Notes under the pieces: model-generated
Seen by the model: only the letters and a program-made list of their open reading frames with translations
Told to the model about the DNA's origin: nothing
Databases searched by the model: none
Source of the DNA: a virus
Reading direction: 5' to 3' (one strand)
IMG/VR virus record: IMGVR_UViG_3300032893_000011
Span: 1 to 64,000 of that record
Length of the DNA stretch: 64,000 nucleotides
Translations under genes and position numbers: made by a program
Shown: positions 8,513 through 16,874 of the stretch, in pieces
Numbering within the stretch: the stretch's first letter is position 1
How the letters are laid out: each line of letters starts with the position of its first letter

Positions 8513-9042
8513 AATGGTCGCCCGACGAGGGGCTGATCACCGCCGTCCGGACCGGCCGCTGCACGCAGCGCTACGCGACCATGACACCGGCGGACCGCTC
8601 CTGGGTCGTCGCCGGGCTCACCCGCGCCGGATACACCGCCGAACGGATGGCCGAACTGATGGGCTGCAGCCTGCGCACGGTGCGGGTGATCAAAGCTGAG
8701 CCGATGACACGCATGGCCGAGCTGCTGCAAACCGAGGCCGCCGCGTTCGAGGCCGAACTGTCCCTGGCCCGCTCCGAGCACGCCCGACTAAACTCCGAGC
8801 TGGCGTCGTGCACCCTGGCACAACGACGGATGCGCGCCAACCTGATCCGCGTCACCTCACCCCGGATCACCGAAGGCCATCCGCTGTGCGCGCGGGGCGT
8901 GCACCGCATGACCCCCTACAACACCTACGAGAACGGCGGCCGCCGGTGGTGCCGCGAATGCCACCGCATACGCGAGGCCGGGCGACGCGCCCGCAAACGA
9001 GCGGCCCGCACCGAAGCGCAGCCCAAGACGAGGATAAGTTGA
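8509..9042 (+). CDS. Helix-turn-helix protein with C-terminal zinc/HNH-like motif
   Basis: GTG 8509 overlaps the preceding stop (GTGA). Residues about 30-65 form a helix-turn-helix (YTAERMAELMGCSLRTVRVI), followed by a long helix. The C-terminus has CARGVHRMTPYNTY then NGGRRWCRECHR, a CxxGxH...CxxC arrangement common in small phage HNH or zinc proteins, and ends in an Arg/Lys-rich tail. DNA binding is likely. Nuclease activity is possible but a full HNH triad is not clear. Confidence 0.68.
   Translation: MKWSPDEGLITAVRTGRCTQRYATMTPADRSWVVAGLTRAGYTAERMAELMGCSLRTVRVIKAEPMTRMAELLQTEAAAFEAELSLARSEHARLNSELASCTLAQRRMRANLIRVTSPRITEGHPLCARGVHRMTPYNTYENGGRRWCRECHRIREAGRRARKRAARTEAQPKTRIS
9035..9040 (+). 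promoter_or_regulatory. Leaderless-type promoter TAAGTT
   Basis: TAAGTT is followed by six bases and ATG 9047, which fits a leaderless start for the epimerase fusion. Confidence 0.45.
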
Positions 9043-9046
9043 CCTG

Positions 9047-10624
9047 ATGGGATTCGGCATCATCGGCACCGCCCACCTGGGCGCGCCGCGGCGCGTGCAC
9101 GGCGACTACGACTACCTCGTCACCGGCGGCATGGGCTTCATCGGCCGCCACACCATCGCCGAGCTGCGCCGCCAACACCCGCAGGCCCGCATCGTCAGCC
9201 TCGACAACCTCGCCACCGCGCAGCAGGACCGCACCGACCCGTTAACAGAGTTCGTGGCCGGCGACGTCGCCGACACGTCACTGGTCAACCACCTCGTCAG
9301 CAGATGCAAAACCGCCGTCATCCACCTCGCCGCCGACTCGCGGGTGCTGCCGTCCCTGCACGACCCCGCCAAAGTCCTCGACACCGCCCGAACAAACATC
9401 ATCGGCACCGCCAACATCCTCGCGGCGATGACCAAAACCATCGACCCGCTCACCCTCGTCTACGCCGGGTCGTCCACCGCCTACGGCGACACCAGCGTCC
9501 CGCAAACCGAGACGGACCTGCCCAGCGTCAAAAGCCCCTACGCGGCGACGAAACTGGCCGGCGAGCTGCTCATCAGATCGTTCGCGGTGACATTCGGGCT
9601 CGACGCCGTGGTGCTGCGCTACTTCCAGGTGTACGGGCCCGGCCAACCCACCGAAGGCGCCTACGCCCTGGTCACCGGCGTGTTCATGCGCCAGTACGCC
9701 GCCGGGCAACCGTTAACGATAGAAGGCGACGGCACCCAGACCCGCGACTTCGTCCACGTCGCCGACGTGGCCCGCGCCAACGTCGCCGCCCTCGGGTTGC
9801 GCAGCAGCGGCGGGCTGCCCATCAACATCGGCTCCGGGCAGATGCACTCCGTCGCCGAACTGGCCGACCTGATCTCCCTCAACCAGGTCCACGTCCCCGC
9901 CCGCCGCATCGACCTGGCCGCCACCTGCGCCGACATCACCGCCGCTAAGAGCCTGCTCGGGTGGGAACCCGAAATCAAGTTCGCCGACGGGATACACGCG
10001 ATGCTGGCCACGCTGGGCGCCCAGCGGCGCGAGGAGACCAGCGGCCACGACATGCGCCCCGGCCCCTACCTGGCGCCCAAACCCGACCCGGCCGACCCGT
10101 GCCACCGCGGCCAGTGCTACAGCCTCCTACGCCACTGCATAGAGCTGTGCGAACCCGGCTACGGCCTGGAGTTTGGCGTGCAGACCGGGCACTCGCTGGA
10201 GCTGATCGCCCGCCGCCTGTACGGGGTCGGGTTCGACAGCTTCAACGGCCTCCCCGAGCCGTGGGGCCCCTACCCGAAAGGCATGTTCGCCCACCACCCG
10301 CCCGCGATCCCCAACACGCGGATCGTCGTGGGATGGTTCGCCGACACGCTGCCCACGTTCGACTTCACAACCGTGCAGCCGCTGCGCCTCATCCACATCG
10401 ACTGCGACCTGTACAGCTCCACGAAAACCGTGCTTGAGCACCTCGGCCCGCACCTGGCGCCCGGCACGATCCTGGTGTTCGACGAATACCTGTACGACTG
10501 GCCGCCCAACGAGGCCCGCGGCGGCGACGAGCAACGCGCCTGGCGCGACTTCACCCAAACCCACCCCGTGCGCTGGAAGGTGATCGGCCACGCCGCAGGG
10601 GCATGGGCCATACAGGTCGCCTAA
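9047..10624 (+). CDS. NAD-dependent sugar epimerase fused to a TylF-like O-methyltransferase
   Basis: Residues 1-330 are an extended short-chain dehydrogenase. The nucleotide-binding glycine motif TGGMGFIG lies at 26-33 and the catalytic SPYAATK at about 163-169, as in UDP-glucose 4-epimerase-type enzymes. Residues about 345-525 match TylF/macrocin O-methyltransferase-like proteins: EFGVQTGHSLELIA (SAM loop), FDSFNGLPE, and HIDCDLYSSTKTVLE with the metal-binding acidic residues. The expected roles are nucleotide-sugar interconversion and methylation of a sugar hydroxyl. The fusion would couple making and capping of a sugar. It sits among glycosyltransferases and a second methyltransferase. 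Confidence 0.85.
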   Translation: MGFGIIGTAHLGAPRRVHGDYDYLVTGGMGFIGRHTIAELRRQHPQARIVSLDNLATAQQDRTDPLTEFVAGDVADTSLVNHLVSRCKTAVIHLAADSRVLPSLHDPAKVLDTARTNIIGTANILAAMTKTIDPLTLVYAGSSTAYGDTSVPQTETDLPSVKSPYAATKLAGELLIRSFAVTFGLDAVVLRYFQVYGPGQPTEGAYALVTGVFMRQYAAGQPLTIEGDGTQTRDFVHVADVARANVAALGLRSSGGLPINIGSGQMHSVAELADLISLNQVHVPARRIDLAATCADITAAKSLLGWEPEIKFADGIHAMLATLGAQRREETSGHDMRPGPYLAPKPDPADPCHRGQCYSLLRHCIELCEPGYGLEFGVQTGHSLELIARRLYGVGFDSFNGLPEPWGPYPKGMFAHHPPAIPNTRIVVGWFADTLPTFDFTTVQPLRLIHIDCDLYSSTKTVLEHLGPHLAPGTILVFDEYLYDWPPNEARGGDEQRAWRDFTQTHPVRWKVIGHAAGAWAIQVA

Positions 10625-10630
10625 GGGGGT

Positions 10631-11518
10631 ATGCCGATGGGCGGTAATACGGATCGGATAGACCCGGCGCTGCTGGGGCCCGACCTCGGGGCGCAGGTGT
10701 CCTGGCCGGTCACCGACGACCCGATCCCCGACTCTCCGATGGCCCGCTGCTTCAATGACACCTGGCAGATCCACAAGAACGACAACTACATACCGGTGTA
10801 CGAATCGATTTTCAGCCCCTACCGCGACAGGCCGATACGGATGCTGGAGATCGGGGTGAGCCGCGGCGGCTCGCTGCAGCTGTGGCGCCGCTACTTCCAC
10901 CCCGACTCGATAATCGTCGGCTTGGACATCAACCCGGGCTGCGCACGGTTCAACGACCACGAGCATGGCATCTGCGTGCGCATCGGCGACCAAGCCGACA
11001 TTGATCACCTCAACGAGCTCATCGACGAATTCGGCCGCTTCGACATCGTCCTCGACGACGGATCGCACCTACCCACCCCCACCCTCACATCGTTTCAGCA
11101 CCTGTTCGCCCACGGCCTCGCCGACGGAGGCGTGTACCTCGTCGAGGACCTGTGGTTCTGCTACATGCCCGTCGGGCAAGACGAGCACTGCCCCACCTTC
11201 GTCGACGTGGTCAAATACCTGATCGACGTCATGCACCAGGAGTGGGTCGGCCACAACACCCTCGACGCGTTCAGCCTTGAGGGGGCCCGGCTGCTCGCCG
11301 AGCATCCCGGCAGCGCCGACCAGATCGCCTACGGCACCGTCGACCCGCTGCAGGCCACCGTGTGCCGCGTCCCCAACCCGTACCGCATCCGTGAGCACCG
11401 GGTGCCGCTGGCCGCCACCCTCATCGCTGGCATCGAGGTGTACGACGGCATCGTGGCCATCCACCGCCAGCCCCGACACCCGCCCAACGTGCTGCTGAAC
11501 GTGACAGGAGAATTCTGA
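10631..11518 (+). CDS. Class I SAM-dependent methyltransferase (macrolide/sugar O-methyltransferase-like)
   Basis: The 295-residue protein has the SAM motif MLEIGVSRGGSLQLW from residue 71, then IIVGLDINPGC (acidic residue for the ribose) and FDIVLDDGSH, the metal or active-site segment typical of MycE-type and related sugar O-methyltransferases. The family methylates sugar hydroxyls on natural products. It follows the epimerase fusion after six bases and its stop overlaps the next start, so the three genes form an operon. Confidence 0.8.
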   Translation: MPMGGNTDRIDPALLGPDLGAQVSWPVTDDPIPDSPMARCFNDTWQIHKNDNYIPVYESIFSPYRDRPIRMLEIGVSRGGSLQLWRRYFHPDSIIVGLDINPGCARFNDHEHGICVRIGDQADIDHLNELIDEFGRFDIVLDDGSHLPTPTLTSFQHLFAHGLADGGVYLVEDLWFCYMPVGQDEHCPTFVDVVKYLIDVMHQEWVGHNTLDAFSLEGARLLAEHPGSADQIAYGTVDPLQATVCRVPNPYRIREHRVPLAATLIAGIEVYDGIVAIHRQPRHPPNVLLNVTGEF

Positions 11519-12723
11519 TGCCTGACGTGATCATGTTCTGCTTCGCGGGACGCGAGCCCAACATGCGGCTGCAACTGCCGTTCATCCGGCGGATATTGGA
11601 CGAGCATCCCAACATCCGCTGGGACTGCTGGAATTTCGCCGGGAACTGCGGGATCGGCGGCAACCGGCAGGACTCCGACCGTGACTACGTGGCGTCGATC
11701 AGCGGCGAGCGGATTCGGGTGATCAACGACCACGGCCCGATGCAGCACAACGAGGCCTACCGCTACTACGCCAGCAACAGCGCCTACCGAGATGTCCTGT
11801 TCGTCAAGCACGACGACGACGTCGTGTTCTGGGAGACGGCGCGCTTCGACCTGTTCCTCGACGCCGTCGACAAGCACCGCGGCGCGTGCGTGACCGCGAA
11901 CGTCGTCCACAACGGGGCCTGCGCGCCCCTGCAGCCAACCTGGCGCGACGTGACACGCCTGAACGTCCCCATCCTCGACATCCACAAGTCCCAGGAGTTC
12001 GGCGACGTCTGCCACCGCCACTTCCTCGACCACCCCGACGCCTACCTGCGCCAAACCCCCGAACTGATCCGCACCGACGACTGGCTGTCCATCAACCTGG
12101 TCGGCTACGACTGGCCCACCCTGCGCTACTGCATCGACACGATCGGCACCCCCCACCCCGAATACCTCGCCGGGCGGCACATGCTCGTGAAGGGCAAATG
12201 GCACTACGGCAAGACCTTCGGCGACGAGGGCACCTTCCAGACGCTCAACCGGATCATCGTCAAAGGCTTCTGCGCCGTCCACCTCACCTACGGGCCGCAG
12301 CGCCAACCCGAGCCGAAGCTGGCACGGTGGCGGGCCCGCTACGCCCGGGTGGGCGCCGACTACCTCGCCGACGCCGCCCCCGAAGCGCTGCCCCTACCCG
12401 CCCTGTCGCCCGACGTGGTGCGCGGCTACACCCACGAGGCCCCGCCGCCGCCGCCCGACTGGCACGCCCGCTACCGAGGGGACGGCTGGTCGCGGCGCAA
12501 AATCATGCGCACCGTCGCCAACAGCCACCGAGGCGTCGTCAACAAGATCGGCCGCCAAAACGAGGCCCAGACCGCCGAAATGTTCGCCCGCATGATGTCC
12601 TGCCCGTCGGAGGCCCAGGCCGCGCAGTTCGCCCGACAGTGGGCCGCCTGCACCAACACGAAAGCCGAGCGGGACCTGATCCTGGCCTGGTGGCCCGACG
12701 AGGACACCGACTACGGGCTCTGA
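11518..12723 (+). CDS. Glycosyltransferase-like protein with C-terminal extension
   Basis: The N-terminal 270 residues look like a GT-A enzyme: a hydrophobic first strand (DVIMFCFAGREPN), then LFVKHDDDVVFW at about residues 94-105, where the acidic triplet is a DxD-type site. A DEGTFQTLNR segment probably belongs to the catalytic pocket. The last 120 residues are charged and helical, with a Pro run, and are not recognised. It overlaps the preceding methyltransferase by one base. The donor sugar is unknown. Confidence 0.65.
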   Translation: MPDVIMFCFAGREPNMRLQLPFIRRILDEHPNIRWDCWNFAGNCGIGGNRQDSDRDYVASISGERIRVINDHGPMQHNEAYRYYASNSAYRDVLFVKHDDDVVFWETARFDLFLDAVDKHRGACVTANVVHNGACAPLQPTWRDVTRLNVPILDIHKSQEFGDVCHRHFLDHPDAYLRQTPELIRTDDWLSINLVGYDWPTLRYCIDTIGTPHPEYLAGRHMLVKGKWHYGKTFGDEGTFQTLNRIIVKGFCAVHLTYGPQRQPEPKLARWRARYARVGADYLADAAPEALPLPALSPDVVRGYTHEAPPPPPDWHARYRGDGWSRRKIMRTVANSHRGVVNKIGRQNEAQTAEMFARMMSCPSEAQAAQFARQWAACTNTKAERDLILAWWPDEDTDYGL

Positions 12724-12727
12724 CCGC

Positions 12728-12823
12728 TCACTTGGTCTTGCGGCCAGTCTTCTTCGGGGTGAACGGCGGCGCCTTCCGGTCCCCGAAGTTCGCCAGCTTG
12801 CCCTTGCTCTTCTTCTTGGCCAT
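12728..12823 (-). CDS. Tiny Lys-rich protein, 31 aa
   Basis: The product starts MAKKKSKGKLANFGDRK and ends TGRKTK, so it is strongly cationic. A TAGGCT hexamer lies seven bases upstream of the ATG on the same strand. It is convergent with the preceding gene, four bases apart. Probably a small nucleic-acid-binding protein, by charge only. Confidence 0.58.
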   Translation of the reverse strand: MAKKKSKGKLANFGDRKAPPFTPKKTGRKTK

Positions 12824-12830
12824 GCGGGCG

Positions 12831-12836
12831 AGCCTA
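12831..12836 (-). promoter_or_regulatory. Leaderless-type promoter TAGGCT
   Basis: On the minus strand TAGGCT plus seven bases leads to the ATG at 12823. Confidence 0.42.
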
Positions 12837-12837
12837 G

Positions 12838-13575
12838 TCAGCGGCTCGGCGCCGCGCCCCGATCAGCGCCGGTGAGCAGCCGGATCTGCCCGGCGGTGCG
12901 CGCCCCCAGGTAGGCCCGCAGCCGCGCCCGGTTACGGTCGGTGGCGGCACGCTCCTCCGCGCTCACATGCGCCGCGCCCCCGGCGAACCGCCCAGCCGGC
13001 CAGCCCGGGGTGTGAAACAAGTGGTACGCCGGGCCCTCCACGTAGCGGGTCAACCGCCGGGTGCACACCGCGAACGCCCGCACCATCGCCCTGTCGTCGT
13101 AACCCCAGCCGGCCATCTGTTCGTCCCACCGACCGACGGCGCGCATCGTCTGCGCAGACACCACATTGACAGCCCCGACGGCGCTGCCCCCGTACATGGT
13201 GCGCAGAGGCTTGATAGTCGCAGGGTCCACACCGGCCCGCACCGCCGCACTGCCCTCCGGGCTCAGGTAGTGGTACGAGGTCATCGGCACCACCAGCCCC
13301 GGCGCGGCGGTCGCCATGTCCACCGCCAGCCGCAGCGAGGACGGCGGGACGAGCATGTCGGCCTCGACGAAACAGAAGCAGCCCACCCTCCCCGCCTCGG
13401 CGACACCGCGGTTGTAGGCCGCCGAGCGGCAGAACGGGCCGCCACTGCGGCCGTCGTCGGCGACGATCACCGGCCAGCCGGTCACCTCAAGCCGCTGCCT
13501 GACGACGACCAGGTTCGCGGCCCGGTCGGGGTCGCCGCGGTCCCGATAGGGCACGACCACCGCCACCGACGTCAC
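12838..13575 (-). CDS. Family 2-like glycosyltransferase
   Basis: The 245-residue product opens with SVAVVVPYRDRGDPDR and has FCFVEADMLVPP, where E-A-D is the DxD-type site. WDEQMAGWGYDDRAMVRAF is the C-terminal acceptor segment typical of GT2/GT27 enzymes. Start and stop are close to minus-strand neighbours, so it belongs to the 12.8-18.4 kb leftward block. Donor and acceptor unknown. Confidence 0.76.
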   Translation of the reverse strand: MTSVAVVVPYRDRGDPDRAANLVVVRQRLEVTGWPVIVADDGRSGGPFCRSAAYNRGVAEAGRVGCFCFVEADMLVPPSSLRLAVDMATAAPGLVVPMTSYHYLSPEGSAAVRAGVDPATIKPLRTMYGGSAVGAVNVVSAQTMRAVGRWDEQMAGWGYDDRAMVRAFAVCTRRLTRYVEGPAYHLFHTPGWPAGRFAGGAAHVSAEERAATDRNRARLRAYLGARTAGQIRLLTGADRGAAPSR

Positions 13576-13582
13576 GGTGCGC

Positions 13583-13825
13583 CTAGTTCTGCGGTGCGAC
13601 GAGCAGCCCGGCCCGGCGGGCGTAGCCGCGATGCGCCGCGCACGCCCTGCGGTACCGCGCCGTCCCCGGCTGACGGGTGTAAGAATGCCAGAACGTCACG
13701 CAGCCGCACGGGTGCTCCCGGTCGGGCCCGTCGACGGCCACTGCCACCGACTCCCGCGGCGTCTCTGCGGGGCCCAGCCGGAATTCGCCCATCGGGATCG
13801 GCGGTCCGTTCGGGATGTCGGTCAT
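13583..13825 (-). CDS. Hypothetical protein, 80 aa
   Basis: This frame gives a balanced composition with CGCVTFWHSYTRQPG and RACAAHRGYARR, whereas the two competing frames are Arg/Pro-rich shadows. The ATG overlaps the stop of the upstream gene. Three cysteines and a histidine could bind a metal. Not recognised. Confidence 0.55.
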   Translation of the reverse strand: MTDIPNGPPIPMGEFRLGPAETPRESVAVAVDGPDREHPCGCVTFWHSYTRQPGTARYRRACAAHRGYARRAGLLVAPQN

Positions 13826-13947
13826 AAGTCACACCGAAGGCGCTCGTCGAGCCATTCGACAGCCCGCAGCACGACCATCGAGTAGGCCAGGATCTGATAG
13901 GTGATCATCGCCATCCACACCTGCACCACCTGCTCGTCGTCGGTCAT
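13822..13947 (-). CDS. Small single-helix membrane protein, 41 aa
   Basis: One hydrophobic helix (VWMAMITYQILAYSMVVLRA) is followed by a charged tail. Its TGA overlaps the next ATG. An 11-codon frame at 13944-13979 (MARPFRRCGSR) with a strong GGAGGAGGG ribosome site overlaps its start and could be a coupling leader. Role unknown; holin-like roles cannot be excluded. Confidence 0.5.
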   Translation of the reverse strand: MTDDEQVVQVWMAMITYQILAYSMVVLRAVEWLDERLRCDL

Positions 13948-13978
13948 CGCGACCCGCAGCGCCTAAACGGTCTGGCCA

Positions 13979-14347
13979 TCACGCCCTCCTCCTATTCCCC
14001 CGCCGGGTCGGCATGTGCCTGCGCACGGCACGGCGCCCGGCGGCAGTATGACCCCCGCCACTCGTGCCGCCGGGGATCGCCACACCGTGACGTTCATACA
14101 GTGGCAACGCGCGGTAACGAGGCGAATACCCGATCACCTTGGTGATCGCCGAAAACATGCCCGCCTTGTGGGATTCCTTGTGCGCGAACCGTTCTCGTAG
14201 ATACGGGTTTGCGTAGAAGTAGCGCATTTGCTTCTTGGAAACAAAGCCGAACGGCAAGCCGTGCCCGTGTCGTCCCTTACGGTGCCCCGTGACCGTTCTA
14301 CGCGAATGGCCCCGGCGGTGTGCCGTTGTGTGTCGGCGGGTGGCCAT
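13979..14347 (-). CDS. Basic hypothetical protein, 122 aa
   Basis: ATG 14347 overlaps the stop of the HNH gene, so I prefer it over 14362. The protein is Arg/His-rich at both ends, with a central ordered segment (FVSKKQMRYFYANPYLRER). Nucleic-acid binding is plausible from charge. I do not recognise the family. Confidence 0.6.
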   Translation of the reverse strand: MATRRHTTAHRRGHSRRTVTGHRKGRHGHGLPFGFVSKKQMRYFYANPYLRERFAHKESHKAGMFSAITKVIGYSPRYRALPLYERHGVAIPGGTSGGGHTAAGRRAVRRHMPTRRGNRRRA

Positions 14348-14829
14348 CAGACATGCCTCCATCTGGCTCGGCGGATGATCTGGCTGACGTACACCCGATG
14401 CAGGCCATACTCCTCGGCGAGCACGAGTTGCGTGACACCGCCGTGGGCGTATCGCGCCCGGATGGCCAGGACGATGTCGGCGCTAATTCGGGCGTTGCCG
14501 TTGCCTTCACCGCGGTTATGGGTGTTACCGGCGGCGTGGGTTCTGCCCTTCATGAACGTGCTGATCTTGGCGCGGGTGGCGTCAGTCATGTCGTAGATGG
14601 TGTGGCAGCCGTAGCACATCGGTTCGTAGCTGGTGATCAGCATCGGGTCTTCGCCATGCTGCCACGCCCAGGTGCGCGCAGGCTCATCACACTGGATGCA
14701 GTCGTAGTTGCGTGCGGGCCCGTAGGTGAGGCGGACAATCCTGTGGACGCGGCGGTACGAACCAGTGTTCTTTAACGGCGGTATCCAGGTTTGAACCCCG
14801 GCGATGCCATCGCAGACCTCAGCGACCAT
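14347..14829 (-). CDS. HNH homing endonuclease with helix-turn-helix tail
   Basis: The 160-residue protein has CIQCDEPARTWAWQHG then YEPMCYGCHTIYD, the two zinc knuckles and His-containing core of phage HNH endonucleases. TRAKISTFMKG follows, and then a C-terminal helix-turn-helix (VTQLVLAEEYGLHRVYVSQI). Such genes are mobile free-standing homing endonucleases. The cleavage site cannot be read from the sequence. Confidence 0.86.
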   Translation of the reverse strand: MVAEVCDGIAGVQTWIPPLKNTGSYRRVHRIVRLTYGPARNYDCIQCDEPARTWAWQHGEDPMLITSYEPMCYGCHTIYDMTDATRAKISTFMKGRTHAAGNTHNRGEGNGNARISADIVLAIRARYAHGGVTQLVLAEEYGLHRVYVSQIIRRARWRHV

Positions 14830-14897
14830 GCCGCCTCCGATTGGCCTGGATGGAGGCGGGAGGTTCCCGGCGCCGTGTCATAACAGCTCAGTGCCGG

Positions 14898-15044
14898 CTA
14901 ACCACGGCACGCCGTGTTCGACTGGAGCATGTGACTCCACTTCGACATCGGCTTGCCGCGCTGAATGGTGGGATTGCGTCCCGCGGCCGTGTTGAACACC
15001 GACCGCGACTTGCCCCGACCCCTGCGCCTACGTCTGCGTGCCAT
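14898..15044 (-). CDS. Small Arg-rich protein, 48 aa
   Basis: It begins MARRRRRRGRGKSRS and continues with a less charged tail. TAGGAT lies seven bases before the ATG. It resembles in composition the cationic mini-proteins at 28.6-31 kb. Probably binds nucleic acid. Confidence 0.56.
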   Translation of the reverse strand: MARRRRRRGRGKSRSVFNTAAGRNPTIQRGKPMSKWSHMLQSNTACRG

Positions 15045-15051
15045 GGACCCG

Positions 15052-15057
15052 ATCCTA
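15052..15057 (-). promoter_or_regulatory. Leaderless-type promoter TAGGAT
   Basis: On the minus strand TAGGAT and a 7-nt spacer lead to the ATG at 15044. Confidence 0.45.
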
Positions 15058-15073
15058 TTGCTGTGGCGTGCGC

Positions 15074-15328
15074 TCACGCCGTGTCATCGGGCCGCGCGGT
15101 CGGCGAGGCCCCGGCATCTGCCTGCAGGGACCTGAGGATGCCGTCCAAACCGGTGCTCTCATCAGAGACCAAGCCCACAAACGCGGCGGAAGGAAATGTG
15201 CAACGCAGCAGCAGCGCCGCCTCCACACCGCCGGGCTTGCGGATCAAATCGCAGTTCATGGTCACCTCCTCAGCCCCGGGCTGATCGAACCAAATCTGGT
15301 TGTTGACGACGATGACCACGTGATTCAC
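15074..15328 (-). CDS. Hypothetical protein, 84 aa
   Basis: A soluble small protein opening with a beta-strand run (MNHVVIVVNNQIWF). Its start overlaps the stop of the 15325-15681 gene (ATGA). Not recognised. Confidence 0.57.
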   Translation of the reverse strand: MNHVVIVVNNQIWFDQPGAEEVTMNCDLIRKPGGVEAALLLRCTFPSAAFVGLVSDESTGLDGILRSLQADAGASPTARPDDTA

Positions 15329-15681
15329 GGCAGCCTCACCTCCGCGGGCGCCGATTGCACAACCCTGGCAATCGCCTGGACCATCGCCACGATTGCCTCT
15401 TCCTCCGTGAGCATCGACTCCACAACCTTGGCGAGTGCCTGAACCATCGCCAACGTCTCGCCGAAATAAGCCGCCACGGTCTCGCCGTTGAACGGCTGAC
15501 CCTCACGCTTTTCGACGTCTGCCTCGCAGTCGGCGATGATCATGCGAACAACATCCATACGCTTAGCCGGAGTGCTACGCGTGTCCGCATCCTCGACCTC
15601 GCGCGCCTGCCTGTCGAGTTCGTCGGCGATCGCCCGAGCCCTGTCCGCCTCCCAGCGCAACTTCGCGGCGCTGGCCGTCAT
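15325..15681 (-). CDS. Helical hypothetical protein, 118 aa
   Basis: Nearly all helix: an N-terminal charged coiled-coil-like stretch (RARAIADELDRQAREVEDA) and two similar C-terminal segments (AMVQALAKVVES and AMVQAIARVVQS), an internal repeat. Overlaps both neighbours. Function unknown. Confidence 0.62.
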   Translation of the reverse strand: MTASAAKLRWEADRARAIADELDRQAREVEDADTRSTPAKRMDVVRMIIADCEADVEKREGQPFNGETVAAYFGETLAMVQALAKVVESMLTEEEAIVAMVQAIARVVQSAPAEVRLP

Positions 15682-15965
15682 AATGCCTCCTCCTGGTAGT
15701 CGGTGCGCATGGCCAGATGTGTCTGCTCCGCGGCGGCGGCGGCGATACCCTCACCGAATCCCCGCAGCGTGGCCGCCGCCATCCGCCAGCCGTGCGCGGC
15801 CTCGCCGAACCCCAGCTGGTCCTTCTCGGCCGCATAGGCCTCGAACCGCTTAATCAGGGAGTCCATCGAGACGCATGCCGAGGCACGGGCCTGCGCATAA
15901 CCGGCGCGCCAGCCCTCGCTGTAGCCGTAGGCGTAGCCGGATCGCACTTCATGGGTGTCGGCCAT
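15678..15965 (-). CDS. Hypothetical protein, 95 aa
   Basis: The N-terminus is Tyr/Gly/Ala-rich (SGYAYGYSEGWRAGYAQ), resembling small phage proteins with a GYxxG pattern, and the rest is helical. Overlaps the next gene by four bases. Confidence 0.58.
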   Translation of the reverse strand: MADTHEVRSGYAYGYSEGWRAGYAQARASACVSMDSLIKRFEAYAAEKDQLGFGEAAHGWRMAAATLRGFGEGIAAAAAEQTHLAMRTDYQEEAL

Positions 15966-16145
15966 TTAGGGCTCCTTCGATTGTTCGGTGAGGTAATCGG
16001 CATGCGAGGGCAGCGGCCAGAACAGGCCGCGCCGAAGACGCGCCACGACGGAGAAAAGCTGCTCATACCGCAGCGCAGCCACCACCGAGCGCCAGGCGTC
16101 GTTCAGCGTCAACGACGACATCTCCCTACAGGTCGCGCCACTCAT
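15966..16145 (-). CDS. Hypothetical protein, 59 aa
   Basis: ATG 16145 is chosen because it overlaps the stop of the upstream gene; the frame upstream of it is Arg-rich shadow. The product is helical and ends in a polar tail. Not recognised. Confidence 0.5.
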   Translation of the reverse strand: MSGATCREMSSLTLNDAWRSVVAALRYEQLFSVVARLRRGLFWPLPSHADYLTEQSKEP

Positions 16146-16648
16146 AGCGGCATCACCCCGACCGGCCCGACCGACTCGATAGCGTCCAAATTCCAGACGC
16201 AGCCGCTGGCGCAATCCCAGCCGTAATACCAGCCCGGCCCGAAGCGCCGGGAGTACTGGTAGGGGGCGATGATCAGCCCGTCGTACTCCCCGGCGACCCG
16301 ATGCCAGTCGACCGGCCAGGAGCCGCGCACGTATTCGTGAAACAGATTCCAACCGCGCATCAGGCGCGCATCTTCCGTCTCCACCGAATACGCGGCGTGA
16401 AACCAGTCGATGTCACCGGGGGTTCGCAGATGCAGCACGTCGTTGCCCGCGGCCAGCTCGACGGCATGCGGGACCGCCAGCTGTCCGAGTGCGAAGCCCT
16501 CGTCGTGGCACCAGCTCGGCCAATCGTCGTCGCCAGTCACGCTGACCCAGAAGCCCCTCGGCTTCATGAACGCCCGGGGTTCCCCCTGCTCGTAGAGCCT
16601 GCCGCGGTTGAACACGACCGGCTCGGCGGCGTAGTGGATCAGCTCCAT
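16142..16648 (-). CDS. Hypothetical protein, 168 aa
   Basis: ATG 16648 is favoured by TAGGGT seven bases upstream and an AGGAAG ribosome-like site. The protein is Trp-rich, with GFWVSVTGDDDWPSWCHDEGF, PGDIDWFHAAYSVE and PGWYYGWDCASGC. This is an ordered soluble protein that I cannot place. Two cysteines near the end may form a pair. Confidence 0.62.
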   Translation of the reverse strand: MELIHYAAEPVVFNRGRLYEQGEPRAFMKPRGFWVSVTGDDDWPSWCHDEGFALGQLAVPHAVELAAGNDVLHLRTPGDIDWFHAAYSVETEDARLMRGWNLFHEYVRGSWPVDWHRVAGEYDGLIIAPYQYSRRFGPGWYYGWDCASGCVWNLDAIESVGPVGVMPL

Positions 16649-16655
16649 GCTTCCT

Positions 16656-16661
16656 ACCCTA
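16656..16661 (-). promoter_or_regulatory. Leaderless-type promoter TAGGGT
   Basis: On the minus strand TAGGGT and a 7-nt spacer lead to the ATG at 16648; the spacer also holds AGGAAG. Confidence 0.42.
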
Positions 16662-16703
16662 TAACACGATGGTGGCATTGTGGTCTGCGACATGACATGA
16701 CCG

Positions 16704-16874
16704 CTAGGCCGTGCATCCGTCGTACTGCAGGCACGGGCACAACCGGTGCCCACGATCCCGGCACCTCGGATGCCCCATCTCCCCGCAGGTCAGGCACACA
16801 CGGCACTGCCCCCACCCGCGGCCGTCCCACGAATGCTGCATCGGCATATGGCCGCAGCCCCGCGGCGCGCTCAT
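16704..16874 (-). CDS. Cys/His-rich small protein, 56 aa
   Basis: CRVCLTCGEMGHPRCRDRGH and LCPCLQYDGC give eight cysteines and several histidines, a knuckle or zinc-ribbon pattern. ATG 16874 overlaps the stop of the upstream secreted protein gene. Metal binding inferred. Confidence 0.55.
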   Translation of the reverse strand: MSAPRGCGHMPMQHSWDGRGWGQCRVCLTCGEMGHPRCRDRGHRLCPCLQYDGCTA

